From JAILEN01 sp036723975 (GTDB lineage Bacteria > Bacillota > Clostridia > Lachnospirales > Lachnospiraceae), in assembly GCA_036723975.1 (NCBI GenBank), contig DAIMGJ010000002.1:1-64000 (forward strand): 64,000 nucleotides of DNA, given 5' to 3'. The position numbers and the translations under genes are program-made. Below are positions 26,329 to 35,214 of this stretch, piece by piece. The notes under the pieces were generated by a model that saw only the letters and a list, made by a program, of their open reading frames with translations, was not told the DNA's origin and did not search any database. Each line of letters begins with the position of its first letter. Positions within the stretch are counted from its first letter, which is position 1.

Positions 26329-26410
26329 CTAATCTCTCAAACTATGAAAATCATTTGAGATTTTTATTATTTTCCACTGTGAATGTTATTTTGTTATTGG
26401 TCACTCAATC

Positions 26411-27370
26411 TTAATGAGTAGTTAGATACCAGCGGATGAGACCTAGGATAAGTAAGTGGGCAGGATAGAAAATATAGAAGAAATACTTTCCGATGGTTTT
26501 GCCTTTCTTTCCGTGGTAGGACGCAACCAGCGCCATATCAATAAATGCAATGGCTTCAAACATGTTTATGAGTGAAAGCACAATTACAGGTGCTGCCATC
26601 TGGCCAACATACTTTCCGCCACGTTTTTTTACGATGTAGCAAACCACGATTGCAAGGACGCCCGAGAATCCATAGTCCGTGTGCAAAAAGTGTGCCATTG
26701 CGCAACCGGTAAAGATCACAAGTCCAAGGAGAAGCTTTTCACAAACCTCTTCCGCGGTGATCGCACCAAATCCCGAAGCAGTCTCAGAAGCTTTTTCCTC
26801 CCAATCGGAATCAATTTCTCCATCAAGGCTTTCCTCTTCCGCATCTTCTATGCCATCCAGTGCAACCCCTTCCGGAGTGCAAGCACCAACAGGCTTTAAG
26901 AGCATCTTTCGCTGTGCAAAATAATCGGACACCACCTTCATCACCCAGATAGTTAAAAATCCGATAAAGAGCGTAAAGAAAACGTTTTGGTAGGTATAAT
27001 CAAAATCAATAAACTTCAATCGCGGCAGGTCACTGTAGATTTCCATATCCTGTGGGTGGAATCCTAAGTTAAAGGGGATTTCCGAAATCAAACAAAACAG
27101 TCCCAGACGGATGGCGTATTTCTTACGATTTCTCGTATAGAAGAATCCTTCTACCATCAAGAAAATAAATATGGGGAATGCAACTCGTCCGATGCCTCGG
27201 ATAATAAAATCCCAGATCATTGGATTCAATCCCAAAACCTTTGTTGGCACAGATCCAAACTCGCCACCCATATAAGGTTCTAAAATAGCAGCTCCGATGT
27301 GATCTATGAGCATCGTAATAATCGCAATCCACTTTAAGGCCGCGCCGGTAATCTCTCTCTTCTTTTCCAT
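26411..27370 (-). CDS. TraX-family membrane acetylase-like protein
   Basis: This 319-residue polytopic protein resembles TraX, named for F-pilin N-acetylation and widespread in Firmicutes. It has the family's start (LKWIAIITMLIDHIGAAIL), then GRVAFPIFIFLMVEGFFYTR and a C-terminal YHGKKGKTIGKYFFYIFYPA with HLLILGLI. An unusual acidic insert of about 45 residues at about 170-215 (EDAEEESLDGEIDSDWEEKA) interrupts the membrane segments and probably forms a cytoplasmic loop. Its acceptor in this organism is unknown. Confidence 0.88.
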   Translation of the reverse strand: MEKKREITGAALKWIAIITMLIDHIGAAILEPYMGGEFGSVPTKVLGLNPMIWDFIIRGIGRVAFPIFIFLMVEGFFYTRNRKKYAIRLGLFCLISEIPFNLGFHPQDMEIYSDLPRLKFIDFDYTYQNVFFTLFIGFLTIWVMKVVSDYFAQRKMLLKPVGACTPEGVALDGIEDAEEESLDGEIDSDWEEKASETASGFGAITAEEVCEKLLLGLVIFTGCAMAHFLHTDYGFSGVLAIVVCYIVKKRGGKYVGQMAAPVIVLSLINMFEAIAFIDMALVASYHGKKGKTIGKYFFYIFYPAHLLILGLIRWYLTTH

Positions 27371-27404
27371 TTTAATTCTCCGTCTTAATGATTCCGGTAA
27401 AAAA

Positions 27405-27430
27405 GGTGGCAGAGGACATTCCCTGCCACC
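27405..27430 (-). terminator. Intrinsic terminator of the superoxide dismutase gene
   Basis: An 8-bp stem GGTGGCAG/CTGCCACC with a 10-base loop is followed on the minus strand by TTTTTTA. It lies 7 bases after the stop codon. Confidence 0.88.
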
Positions 27431-27436
27431 TCAAAT

Positions 27437-28045
27437 TTAAGCATTGTACTTTTCTGCTACCACATCCCAGTTAATCAAATTCCAAATTGCTTCCACGTAC
27501 GACGGGCGAAGGTTTTTATACTTCAAATAATACGCATGTTCCCAAACATCAATGGTTAGAATCGGTGTATGCCCGGTGCCCAAAGAAATCGGGTTGTCCT
27601 GATTGCCGGATTTGGAAACAAAAAGATTGCCTTCACCATCCTTTGAAAGCCATGCCCAGCCGGAACCAAACTGTCCGATGGCGAGAGCGGTCATCTTTTC
27701 TTTTAGCGCCTCAAAACTTCCAAAGGTAGCATTGATCATATCTGCAAGTTCGCCTGTAGGTTCTTTGCTTCCTCCGGGTGTCAATTCTTCAAAAAACAGG
27801 TTGTGGTTGTAGTATCCGCCACCGTTGTTTCGAAGTGCGGTGCGCTTCGCTTCATCAGCCACAGAATCCAAAGAACCCAAAATCTCTTCCACACTTTTTC
27901 CCGTAAGGCCGGCATCCTCTACAGCCTTATTAAAGTTTGTGGTGTAAGTTACGTGATGCTTGCCCCAATGGGTCTCTACCGTCTCAGCATCCATGTGCGG
28001 CTCCAACGCATCAAACCCATAGGTAATCTTGTACTGTTCAAACAT
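27437..28045 (-). CDS. sodA: Superoxide dismutase (Fe/Mn family)
   Basis: This 202-residue enzyme turns superoxide into oxygen and peroxide. Metal ligands lie in DAETVETHWGKHHVTYTTNF near the N-terminus (first His), in the GGGYYNHNLFFEEL helix, and in LTIDVWEHAYYLKYKNLRPS (Asp and His). GSGWAWL is also present. It is monocistronic, with AGGAGGGATTTT before the ATG and its own terminator. Metal choice (Fe or Mn) cannot be read reliably. It fits an anaerobe that meets oxygen, as does the rubrerythrin at 56843. Confidence 0.95.
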   Translation of the reverse strand: MFEQYKITYGFDALEPHMDAETVETHWGKHHVTYTTNFNKAVEDAGLTGKSVEEILGSLDSVADEAKRTALRNNGGGYYNHNLFFEELTPGGSKEPTGELADMINATFGSFEALKEKMTALAIGQFGSGWAWLSKDGEGNLFVSKSGNQDNPISLGTGHTPILTIDVWEHAYYLKYKNLRPSYVEAIWNLINWDVVAEKYNA

Positions 28046-28158
28046 AAAATCCCTCCTTTTCTACTATTATATATGTCCGTTCCCCTAAAGACTCCCAATC
28101 GTATAGAAAGTATTATACCTTCTCATAAGTGGAAACACAAATCTTCTTCCAGCAGTCT

Positions 28159-28989
28159 TCATTCATCCAATACGTCAATAATTGCCTCGGCTATATATTC
28201 CATGCCCTTATCATTGGGATGGCCTGCCACGCCCTCATGCTCCACGATGTGTTTTTCCCCATCATCGCCGTAAACCACCGTGCCTTTTCCGCAACGATAG
28301 GTTTCTTCGTCTTCTTTTATCTCATCCAAAGAAACAAAAGTGACCTTCATCTTTTTGGCAACCCTTTTTTTCATGGCCGCACGTTCTTCATCCATCCAAA
28401 AATCATCAATCACAAGGATTTGTGCGTCCGGTGCTTTTTCCTGAATATAGGAAATCAGCTCCTCAAAATCAGACTCAAAGGTCTCTGTATCATATACGTT
28501 TTCACCCAGTTGGACGGTAATCAAATCCAAACGCTTATTTAGATACGGATCAATTACGCTATAGGTTTCTCCGCGATCGTTTTCCAAAAGTTCCCAAACT
28601 TTAAAACTAACGGCATAATAGCAAACTTTGTCATGCTCTTTTTCCAAGTAATCCACCACAAGATGAACAAAGTCTTTTTCCGGTTTGGAAACTGCCATGC
28701 CGCATTCACTCCACCAATAATTGGTAATTTTGTGAACGGTAATGCTGTTTCCTATAGCAAGGTAGTTAAATCCGTCATCGAGATATTCCTTTTTCCCGGT
28801 AAGTTCATCCATTTGACTTTCCAAGTCATCCAGCTGCGCAACAAGGTTTTCCGTTTCTGTTTGCCACGCTAAAATCTCGGCGTCTTTCTGTCTCTCCACA
28901 CGTTTTTCATAAATCAGAAATCCGGCTTCCGCAACTATCACGGTAATCACCAAAATGCCTATCGCTATTTTTAAACGTTTCCCCATCAT
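28159..28989 (-). CDS. Membrane-anchored SGNH/GDSL-like hydrolase
   Basis: This 276-residue protein has an N-terminal membrane anchor (about 7-25), a coiled coil at about 30-68, then an SGNH fold: YLAIGNSITVHKITNYWW (Ser block), VQLGENVYD (third block) and AGHPNDKGMEYIAEAI (Asp/His block). All catalytic blocks are recognisable, so it is probably an extracellular esterase or O-acyl handling enzyme. It is the gene after the DHHW protein with a 32-base gap, so both probably act on acylated surface polysaccharide. GAGGGAAT precedes the ATG; a second ATG follows immediately. Confidence 0.8.
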   Translation of the reverse strand: MMGKRLKIAIGILVITVIVAEAGFLIYEKRVERQKDAEILAWQTETENLVAQLDDLESQMDELTGKKEYLDDGFNYLAIGNSITVHKITNYWWSECGMAVSKPEKDFVHLVVDYLEKEHDKVCYYAVSFKVWELLENDRGETYSVIDPYLNKRLDLITVQLGENVYDTETFESDFEELISYIQEKAPDAQILVIDDFWMDEERAAMKKRVAKKMKVTFVSLDEIKEDEETYRCGKGTVVYGDDGEKHIVEHEGVAGHPNDKGMEYIAEAIIDVLDE

Positions 28990-29021
28990 ATTCCCTCAAC
29001 TATGTATTCTTCTCCGAAATC

Positions 29022-30482
29022 CTATAAAAAGAGGCGAAGCACCTGAGCCGCGTATGCCATCATCAAGTCTTCATTGGCCTCTGTAAGTTCAATTACCAAA
29101 TAGTCCGCATCCAAAACATCCTCTTGGATCTGTTCCACAACTTCTTCATAATTGTAACCGGCAGCCTCAGCATACTCCCGTCCCATCACATTTCGATCGA
29201 TAAAGCTGGTCTTGGAAAAATCCTTTGCCACAAAAGGTGCCATCTGGCTACGGAAGCTATCTCCGACTAAGACAAAATGCAAATCATTGTCCGCATCCGA
29301 TGTCATTTCGCGAAGTTCCATCGTATCTGCCTTTGCGGTATCCGGTGTATTCTCTGTCGTCACTTCCGGTTTGTAATCCACCACATAGTCATAATCTTCG
29401 TGATCAAAATCCGAATAATCTTTCCCCACCATGGGGAATAAATCCGTACACTCCGTAGGCTTTGAATCATCCACGGTCACTTCAATCTCGCTAAAAGGTG
29501 TTACCTCAAGGCCAAGTTCCCGATACATGCACATGGTGCCGATATATCCACCCACCTGATTCCAATGGCTGTCATATCGGAAATAGGTCTGATAATAGCG
29601 GTCCACATACTCCAGTTCATCCTTTGGATAGCAGATACTTACATCGGAATTCTCCTTTAAGTAGTCCTCCACCCGAGTCATCTGCTTTTCTTCCGTCTCC
29701 ACATCAACGCTTGGCATATACTCATCATAAACCTGATACTTTGCGGGAGCGATTAAAAACAAAAGCTTTGTCCCGTTTTCTTCGCACACACGCTTAAGTT
29801 CCTCATAGGTTTCTTTTCGAGCAGTATAATCGTCATCCGTATAAAGATTTTTCCCTTGGTACAAATCCAGCACGTGACGATACTCAAATAAAAAAAGCCA
29901 ATCCGACCGTCCCTGCATCACCAGCGTATCCGACAAATCCGGCGGCATATATGAGGTATCAATCAATTTTTCCTGAAAATCACTTTTGATTTCTTTATGG
30001 CAAAAAGAACAGGTATATACGCTATAGCCCACATGGTCATAGTCCGCTTCCACTTCATCGGTTAAAACATAATCATGAACATGGTCTTCCCCTGCATCTT
30101 CCTCTGCATCCTCATCCGATTTACCCATCAGCCACTCATAATCACTGTCGTCCATAGATGCTTCCACTTTTATATCTTCCGTCTCTTGATGCAAAAGGGA
30201 AATCAGTTTCTTTTCCGCAGTTTCTTTGTAAGACTCTTCCATCATCTGTGTAGCCTTCTGATAGGAACGAATCAGCAAGCTTCGAAAAGGGATTCTGTCG
30301 TTATAGGCATTTTCAAATCCATCTTCCAAATCATAGACAGCTCGGTTTTCCTGAAGTTCATAGGAAAACTTATTTTGCAAGGTTTTTCCGAGTTTTCCCG
30401 GAGCATACCAAAGCCCCCATGGCAAAAACAAACACGCAAGAAATATAATTGTTATAATAAGATAAACTTTATTCTTTTTCAT
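29022..30482 (-). CDS. DHHW/AlgX-like SGNH protein with an H-C-C module
   Basis: This 486-residue exported protein has an N-terminal anchor (about 5-23). The AlgJ/AlgX-type domain shows YFRYDSHWNQVGGYIGTM near 300 (the DHHW motif as DSHW) and FVLVGDSFRSQMAPFVAKDF near 415 (Ser block). Such proteins transfer acetyl groups to extracellular polysaccharide. Between anchor and domain lies HDYVLTDEVEADYDHVGYSV followed by YTCSFCHKEI, which looks like the His/Cys surface repeat of Firmicute wall proteins. The ribosome site is weak. The divergent acyltransferase is a plausible acyl donor partner. Confidence 0.8.
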   Translation of the reverse strand: MKKNKVYLIITIIFLACLFLPWGLWYAPGKLGKTLQNKFSYELQENRAVYDLEDGFENAYNDRIPFRSLLIRSYQKATQMMEESYKETAEKKLISLLHQETEDIKVEASMDDSDYEWLMGKSDEDAEEDAGEDHVHDYVLTDEVEADYDHVGYSVYTCSFCHKEIKSDFQEKLIDTSYMPPDLSDTLVMQGRSDWLFLFEYRHVLDLYQGKNLYTDDDYTARKETYEELKRVCEENGTKLLFLIAPAKYQVYDEYMPSVDVETEEKQMTRVEDYLKENSDVSICYPKDELEYVDRYYQTYFRYDSHWNQVGGYIGTMCMYRELGLEVTPFSEIEVTVDDSKPTECTDLFPMVGKDYSDFDHEDYDYVVDYKPEVTTENTPDTAKADTMELREMTSDADNDLHFVLVGDSFRSQMAPFVAKDFSKTSFIDRNVMGREYAEAAGYNYEEVVEQIQEDVLDADYLVIELTEANEDLMMAYAAQVLRLFL

Positions 30483-30661
30483 TCGATCGCAGCAAATCTT
30501 TCTAACCTTGATTCTAAAGTATCAGAAATTTTTCTTATGCAGTCATTCCCCTGTTGTAACACATCGCCTTTATTTTATCATATAAAACATTTATAATCAT
30601 CTCGTATTCAATGTATGATGTATTAATGTATCAATCATAATATATAATCTAGGAGATTTTC

Positions 30662-31720
30662 ATGAGCAAAGAACGAATCGAAAGTTTGGATTTTATTCGC
30701 GGCATGTCCGCACTGTTAATTGTGTTATATCATGCCTTATTTATTTTTCAGTCCAACCCGGTTTTAAATTGTTTCCCGGTAAAAGCGGTGATCAATAACG
30801 GTGATTGGAGTATTACGGTTGTTTCCGTATTTTTTATGCTTTCCGGTGCAGGCCTTTACTACAATTATCCGGACATTAAAAAAGGGGATTTAAAGACTTT
30901 TTATTTCAAACGATGGAAAAGTCTTTTTCCCGCATTTTTACTTGTATGGTTTTGTAACTACATTCTAAATGTCATCGAGCAGCACAACTTTTTCTATGCC
31001 GCAGAGCCAAAATACATGCTGCTGTCCTTCATCGGAATGGATGGATATTTGCATCATTTACACGACAACTATTACTATGCCGGAGAATGGTTTTTGGGCG
31101 CAATCATCATTTTGTATGTGCTTTATCCGATTGTTGTAAAGTTATTCCAAACGCCACTGCTTCGTTACATTACGACGGCCGTCCTTACAATTGCATTCTT
31201 TTGGCTTATGGTATTTAATCCGTTTTTAATGAACAAAGCATGGAACCCTATTTCCTGCTTATTTACCTTTTGGATGGGAATGCTTTGGATGAAGTATCGA
31301 AATCTCTTTCAAACAAATTGGTGGCTGGAAGCGCTTTGTCTCATTCCGCTTTTGGTACTTTTGTTTGCGCCCCTTGGAATGGATAGTACAACGTGTATGA
31401 TTTTGGCATCACTTTTTGCCTACCCATTTATGGATTGGATTTCAAAATACATCTTTAAGGTGCCTGCTTTTAAATGGTTTTTGATGCTTTCAAGTGCATT
31501 AAGCTACGAAATCTTTTTGGTTCACCATTCACTGATGTATAAATATATGGATATGATTCTTCAAAACGAGACATATCAGATTAATGCTCGCATGGAACTT
31601 TTCTTTGTGATATTGGTTTTGATTCCGATTCTTTTCTATGCAAAAGCATTATCACTATTGATTAAGACCTTTTTACAAACGAAACTGTGGAAAAAAATAG
31701 AACGTGTTTTTATTAAATAA
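30662..31720 (+). CDS. Acyltransferase 3 (OafA-like) membrane protein
   Basis: This 352-residue protein with about ten membrane segments carries acyl groups across the membrane to polysaccharides. The family hallmark is the N-terminal RIESLDFIRGMSALLIVLYH at about 5-24, followed by the SITVVSVFFMLSGAGLYYNY block near 58-77. The conserved C-terminal SYEIFLVHHSLMYKYMD is present. AGGAGATTTTC precedes the ATG. It is divergent from the DHHW gene, suggesting joint O-acetylation of a surface glycan. It ends in a shared bidirectional terminator. Confidence 0.92.
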   Translation: MSKERIESLDFIRGMSALLIVLYHALFIFQSNPVLNCFPVKAVINNGDWSITVVSVFFMLSGAGLYYNYPDIKKGDLKTFYFKRWKSLFPAFLLVWFCNYILNVIEQHNFFYAAEPKYMLLSFIGMDGYLHHLHDNYYYAGEWFLGAIIILYVLYPIVVKLFQTPLLRYITTAVLTIAFFWLMVFNPFLMNKAWNPISCLFTFWMGMLWMKYRNLFQTNWWLEALCLIPLLVLLFAPLGMDSTTCMILASLFAYPFMDWISKYIFKVPAFKWFLMLSSALSYEIFLVHHSLMYKYMDMILQNETYQINARMELFFVILVLIPILFYAKALSLLIKTFLQTKLWKKIERVFIK

Positions 31721-31737
31721 AAACACGTTCTATTTTT
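31693..31737. terminator. Bidirectional intrinsic terminator
   Basis: A perfect 20-bp stem starts with AAAAATAGAACGTG and has a 5-base loop, with T-tracts on both strands. It overlaps the acyltransferase stop codon and lies 14 bases past the GtrII-like gene, so it serves both converging transcripts. Confidence 0.93.
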
Positions 31738-31750
31738 AAATATTATTATT

Positions 31751-33334
31751 TTAGAAGCTTGAGAATTTCACAACCATAATTCCATCTATAATCTGTACGG
31801 ACGTTGCACCCGGAAAACTTTCCATTTCCAAGAATTCTTCTCTACCGTTTAATGCCATCATTGTGCCGCCATCCACAATAGGCAAACTTGTTCCCAAATA
31901 TTTGGTAAAAATCTTGCCCCAGGACTGCAACACCGCTCCCGGAACTCCCTCATGGAAAATACCTACATCAACAATTCCACCGAGATCATATTCCATATAA
32001 CTGGTGTCTACCACAAACTCGTCGTGATTTGGCACACCGATAATGCAAACCGGCATTCCCGGATAATAGCCCTCGGTTGTTTCCATACGATCCATGACAC
32101 GAAGGGCAATAGTCTCAATCTGATCAAACTGCATTTTCATATACATATGAGAAAATACGGTGGCAAACATATAGGTAATCAATACCGCAGATACAACCAC
32201 GGTTTCCGTCCATGTAATAATCGAAGAAACCTTAATCTTACTAAAGTCCGTATTCTCCAATAACACCAATCCAAAAATCGGAATTAAAATCAGCGGCATG
32301 GAAGTCAACTGATAAATGCCGGATCCCATGGTAATAATATCGCAAACATTGGCCGCCGCAGGAAACAGCGCGCAAAGTACACATGCTAAAATTCTAAACG
32401 CAAGGTTTTCTTTCTTACGATTTGTAACAAGAAGCAACAATACATTTACAGCCATTAACACTGCAAGAATCATAAAGAACACATCTCTGTGCCAAACCGT
32501 ATTTTTCACAATTCCGTCTGCAAAGAAGTATCTTGCAAAATCCTTATAAGATACAAAGATGGTATGGAAGAAATTCTTAATGATATATCCCAAAGTAAAG
32601 TTTGATGCGTTGTTGTAGCTTACCTCAATGCCCCACTTTAGTTTCATCACTTTAAGGGAAATAAAATACAACACCACACCGATTCCGCAAGAAATCACGT
32701 AATCGATAAACAATCGAAAAGATCTTTTATTATCTTCCGGATTCTTGTTTACCAAAAATGCAACAATGGTTAAAATCACTGCAACACCGGTTACCATACC
32801 AAGATAGGCCTGATAGGTTGCAAGAGAAAACATGATTAAGATACCGGGAATCACATATTTATACGGTTTCTTTAACTTCCAAACAAGCCATGCCGCAAAT
32901 ACCGCAACAAGCATTGCAAATTCATACTTTGCAGCCACAAAAGAATAGTACATCAATACCGTAAGCGCCGGCGCAATGGAAAAAGAAATGCCGACTACTA
33001 CTCCGGACAAGCTGCTCTTAATTTGAAAAACATCACAAATCAGCATGGCTGCAAGAGCCGCATATAAGATACAAAGCGGAACCACCATAGCATGGGTTTC
33101 CCGATCCGGCCAAAACTGTCCGATTAACGCGGGTACCCAACGTCCCATGGCCATCTCCGCAAAAGAACCGGAATAGCGAATGGCACTTACCAATCCGTCC
33201 GGGCACAAAATCTGCTCTCCGATAATTGTAAAATGCGCAAAGATTCCTGCGATAATCGCAGAGAAAAATGCCGATTTTTTTACGTTATCAAACCACTTGT
33301 CAAAACTCTTTGTTGCATCAAATACTGATATCAT
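31751..33334 (-). CDS. GtrII-like polytopic glycosyltransferase
   Basis: This 527-residue membrane protein has about eleven hydrophobic segments. The N-terminal pattern (FFSAIIAGIFAHFTIIGEQI, then SGSFAEMAMGRWVPALIGQF) is that of the GtrII glucosyltransferase family, which uses a lipid-linked sugar on the outer face of the membrane to decorate a polysaccharide. It is last in an eight-gene unit, directly after a GtrB-like transferase, giving the usual donor-maker plus transferase pair. The sugar is inferred to be the deoxysugar made by the preceding genes. Confidence 0.85.
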   Translation of the reverse strand: MISVFDATKSFDKWFDNVKKSAFFSAIIAGIFAHFTIIGEQILCPDGLVSAIRYSGSFAEMAMGRWVPALIGQFWPDRETHAMVVPLCILYAALAAMLICDVFQIKSSLSGVVVGISFSIAPALTVLMYYSFVAAKYEFAMLVAVFAAWLVWKLKKPYKYVIPGILIMFSLATYQAYLGMVTGVAVILTIVAFLVNKNPEDNKRSFRLFIDYVISCGIGVVLYFISLKVMKLKWGIEVSYNNASNFTLGYIIKNFFHTIFVSYKDFARYFFADGIVKNTVWHRDVFFMILAVLMAVNVLLLLVTNRKKENLAFRILACVLCALFPAAANVCDIITMGSGIYQLTSMPLILIPIFGLVLLENTDFSKIKVSSIITWTETVVVSAVLITYMFATVFSHMYMKMQFDQIETIALRVMDRMETTEGYYPGMPVCIIGVPNHDEFVVDTSYMEYDLGGIVDVGIFHEGVPGAVLQSWGKIFTKYLGTSLPIVDGGTMMALNGREEFLEMESFPGATSVQIIDGIMVVKFSSF

Positions 33335-33367
33335 TGTTATACTCCCGGTGTTTCGTATCTTTTGATT

Positions 33368-34297
33368 CTATTTTTTGATTTCGTTTTCCTCTTCCACGAT
33401 ATAAGTCGGGCGATTTCTGGAGGCATCAAAAGTTCTCCATAAGTATTCACCCAATATACCAAGAGAAAGCATAATAATTCCAAAACTAAACAAACTAAAA
33501 ATAATAAGGGTTGTGTATCCGTCCACCGGAACATTTCCTCTTAATTTATCAACAATGGAATAAATCGCCCAAATAAGTCCACCCAAAATGGAAATCATTC
33601 CCATGCCTTCCACCAGACGAATGGGAAGAGTAGAAAAAGAAAACAGGGTATCGGATACCAAGCGAACTTTTTTCTTTAGCGTCCACTTACTTTCTCCGAT
33701 TTCACGAGCCAATCTGGTATAGTACACCATTCCTGTTTTAAATCCGCTCCATAAAATCTGTCCGGTTAGAGCACTGTTTCTTTCATCTAAGTTTTCCAAA
33801 ACCGTAATTACTTTTCGATCCACAAGATAAATATCAAAACCGGTCTTTGGCATGGTAGGAAGTGCTGTTTTTCTGGTCAACCAATAGTAAAGATTTGCAA
33901 AGCCTTCCTGACCTTTTCCTTCTTCACGGCCTTCTCTGGTTGCCAAAACCACGTTGTTGCCGCTTTTCCAAGAATCTACCATCTCATGCATAAGCTCTGT
34001 CGGTTCCTGTAAGTCCGCCATTTTTATAATGGCACAGTCTCCTGTGGATTTGGAAAGTCCGCAAAGACAAGCGGCATGGGCGCCAAAGTTTTTAGACAGC
34101 GAAACAATTTTAATATTAGAATCCTTCGCAGCCAATTCTTTCATTACTTCGTAACTGCGGTCTTTGGAGCCGTCATTTACCATAACGATTTCATATTCGT
34201 AGTCAATTTTGTCGATAAATTTTTCTTTGATATCATCGTATAAAGGATGTAGATTGTCCTCGTTATAATAAACCGGAATTACAATTGATACTTTCAT
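33368..34297 (-). CDS. GtrB-like family 2 glycosyltransferase (polyprenyl-phosphate sugar synthase)
   Basis: This 309-residue GT2 enzyme links a sugar to polyprenyl phosphate. The GT-A domain reads MKVSIVIPVYYNEDNLHPLY, with MVNDGSKDRSY, then MADLQEPTELMHEM (D-x-D-like) and the C-terminal tail of two membrane helices (about 230-250 and 265-290). The ATG at 34297 is preceded by GAGGGAAAA; the longer frame adds 13 residues that overlap the upstream gene's stop. With the GtrII-like gene it forms a transfer module. A flippase gene is not seen in this operon. Confidence 0.9.
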   Translation of the reverse strand: MKVSIVIPVYYNEDNLHPLYDDIKEKFIDKIDYEYEIVMVNDGSKDRSYEVMKELAAKDSNIKIVSLSKNFGAHAACLCGLSKSTGDCAIIKMADLQEPTELMHEMVDSWKSGNNVVLATREGREEGKGQEGFANLYYWLTRKTALPTMPKTGFDIYLVDRKVITVLENLDERNSALTGQILWSGFKTGMVYYTRLAREIGESKWTLKKKVRLVSDTLFSFSTLPIRLVEGMGMISILGGLIWAIYSIVDKLRGNVPVDGYTTLIIFSLFSFGIIMLSLGILGEYLWRTFDASRNRPTYIVEEENEIKK

Positions 34298-34314
34298 TTT
34301 TCCCTCACTAAGTA

Positions 34315-35214
34315 TTATTTGCAGGTTTCCACCCAAGTCTTGAAACGCATTTGATAAATGTCATCACCTAAAATAGCGTCTAATTTTTCACTGTTAAACA
34401 CGGTATCTCCGGACTCAATCAGTCTTGCATTTTCCGGAGCATCGATATCCACTGTTTGAATACCGTACATACCTGCGATAAGAGATGCCATCTCTTTTAA
34501 ACTATAGCATTCACCGCCGATATTATACACATCATTTACGCATTTGTCTTCAAAGGCTGCGCGAATCAGCACGCGACACAAATCACCCATGTAGGTAAGA
34601 GTACGCTTTACCTGTCCGCCATCGTAAAGAGTAATATCTTCTCCGGCCTTTGCTTTTCCCAGCATAAACTCTGCCGTACCATAAGAAGACGCGCCTTCAA
34701 TCATGGTTCCGTAAGGCACGCATAAACGGAGAGTCAAATACTTCACCCCAAATACTCTGTGATACATTTCCAAGATTTTCTCACAAGAGTACTTATTTAC
34801 CGCATAAATGGTTTTAAAGGAATCTGCCACTTCATTTTCCTTTGCATCGGAATTGTTATCATAGACCAAACGTGTGGACGGAAAAACAATCTTCGCGCGA
34901 GAATTTTGTGCGCGATAGGTATTTAAAAGATTTAAAAGTGCCTTTTCATTGACATCCACATACATATCGAAGTTGTCAAATCCATCAAAGGTACCGGTCT
35001 TTCCCACCAGCATATAGATGACATCGCAATCCAAATCCACCTTAGCCATGGACTCTTTGGACAACACATCTACCGGTGCATATCCGGCGTGTCCGTCCAA
35101 ATGAGCATCCTGTCTGTCGTATAGTTTTAATTCCACATCTTCTCGGTCCAAACTATAGATTAAGTTTCTTGCAATATATCCGTTTGCACCAAGAACAGTC
35201 ACTTTCTTACTCAT
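34315..35214 (-). CDS. NAD-dependent epimerase/dehydratase (SDR), candidate NDP-sugar ketoreductase
   Basis: This is a 299-residue extended SDR. The cofactor motif is TVLGANGYIARNLIYSL at about 5-21, and IYAVNKYSCEKIL at about 139-151 holds the YxxxK catalytic pair. It overlaps the upstream Gfo/Idh gene by 8 bases. After a 2,3-dehydratase and a Gfo/Idh reductase, the expected remaining step is 4-keto reduction of the NDP-deoxysugar. That role is inferred from pathway logic, and an epimerase is the alternative. Confidence 0.85.
   Translation of the reverse strand: MSKKVTVLGANGYIARNLIYSLDREDVELKLYDRQDAHLDGHAGYAPVDVLSKESMAKVDLDCDVIYMLVGKTGTFDGFDNFDMYVDVNEKALLNLLNTYRAQNSRAKIVFPSTRLVYDNNSDAKENEVADSFKTIYAVNKYSCEKILEMYHRVFGVKYLTLRLCVPYGTMIEGASSYGTAEFMLGKAKAGEDITLYDGGQVKRTLTYMGDLCRVLIRAAFEDKCVNDVYNIGGECYSLKEMASLIAGMYGIQTVDIDAPENARLIESGDTVFNSEKLDAILGDDIYQMRFKTWVETCK

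Larger units (their letters stand above)
26214..26401. repeat. 188-bp segment flanked by a perfect 15-bp inverted repeat
   Basis: ACCAATAACAAAATA at 26214-26228 is repeated in inverted form at 26387-26401. Between lie the malQ promoter, the nested hairpin and a second A/T-rich hairpin (ATCTCTCAAA...TTTGAGAT). No coding sequence is present. It could be a small non-autonomous element or a chance pairing of operator sequences. Confidence 0.5.

Noticed and set aside
27803..28542. Two overlapping plus-strand frames across the dismutase start and the SGNH gene
   Set aside because: They overlap two well-supported minus-strand genes and lack ribosome sites or recognisable domains.
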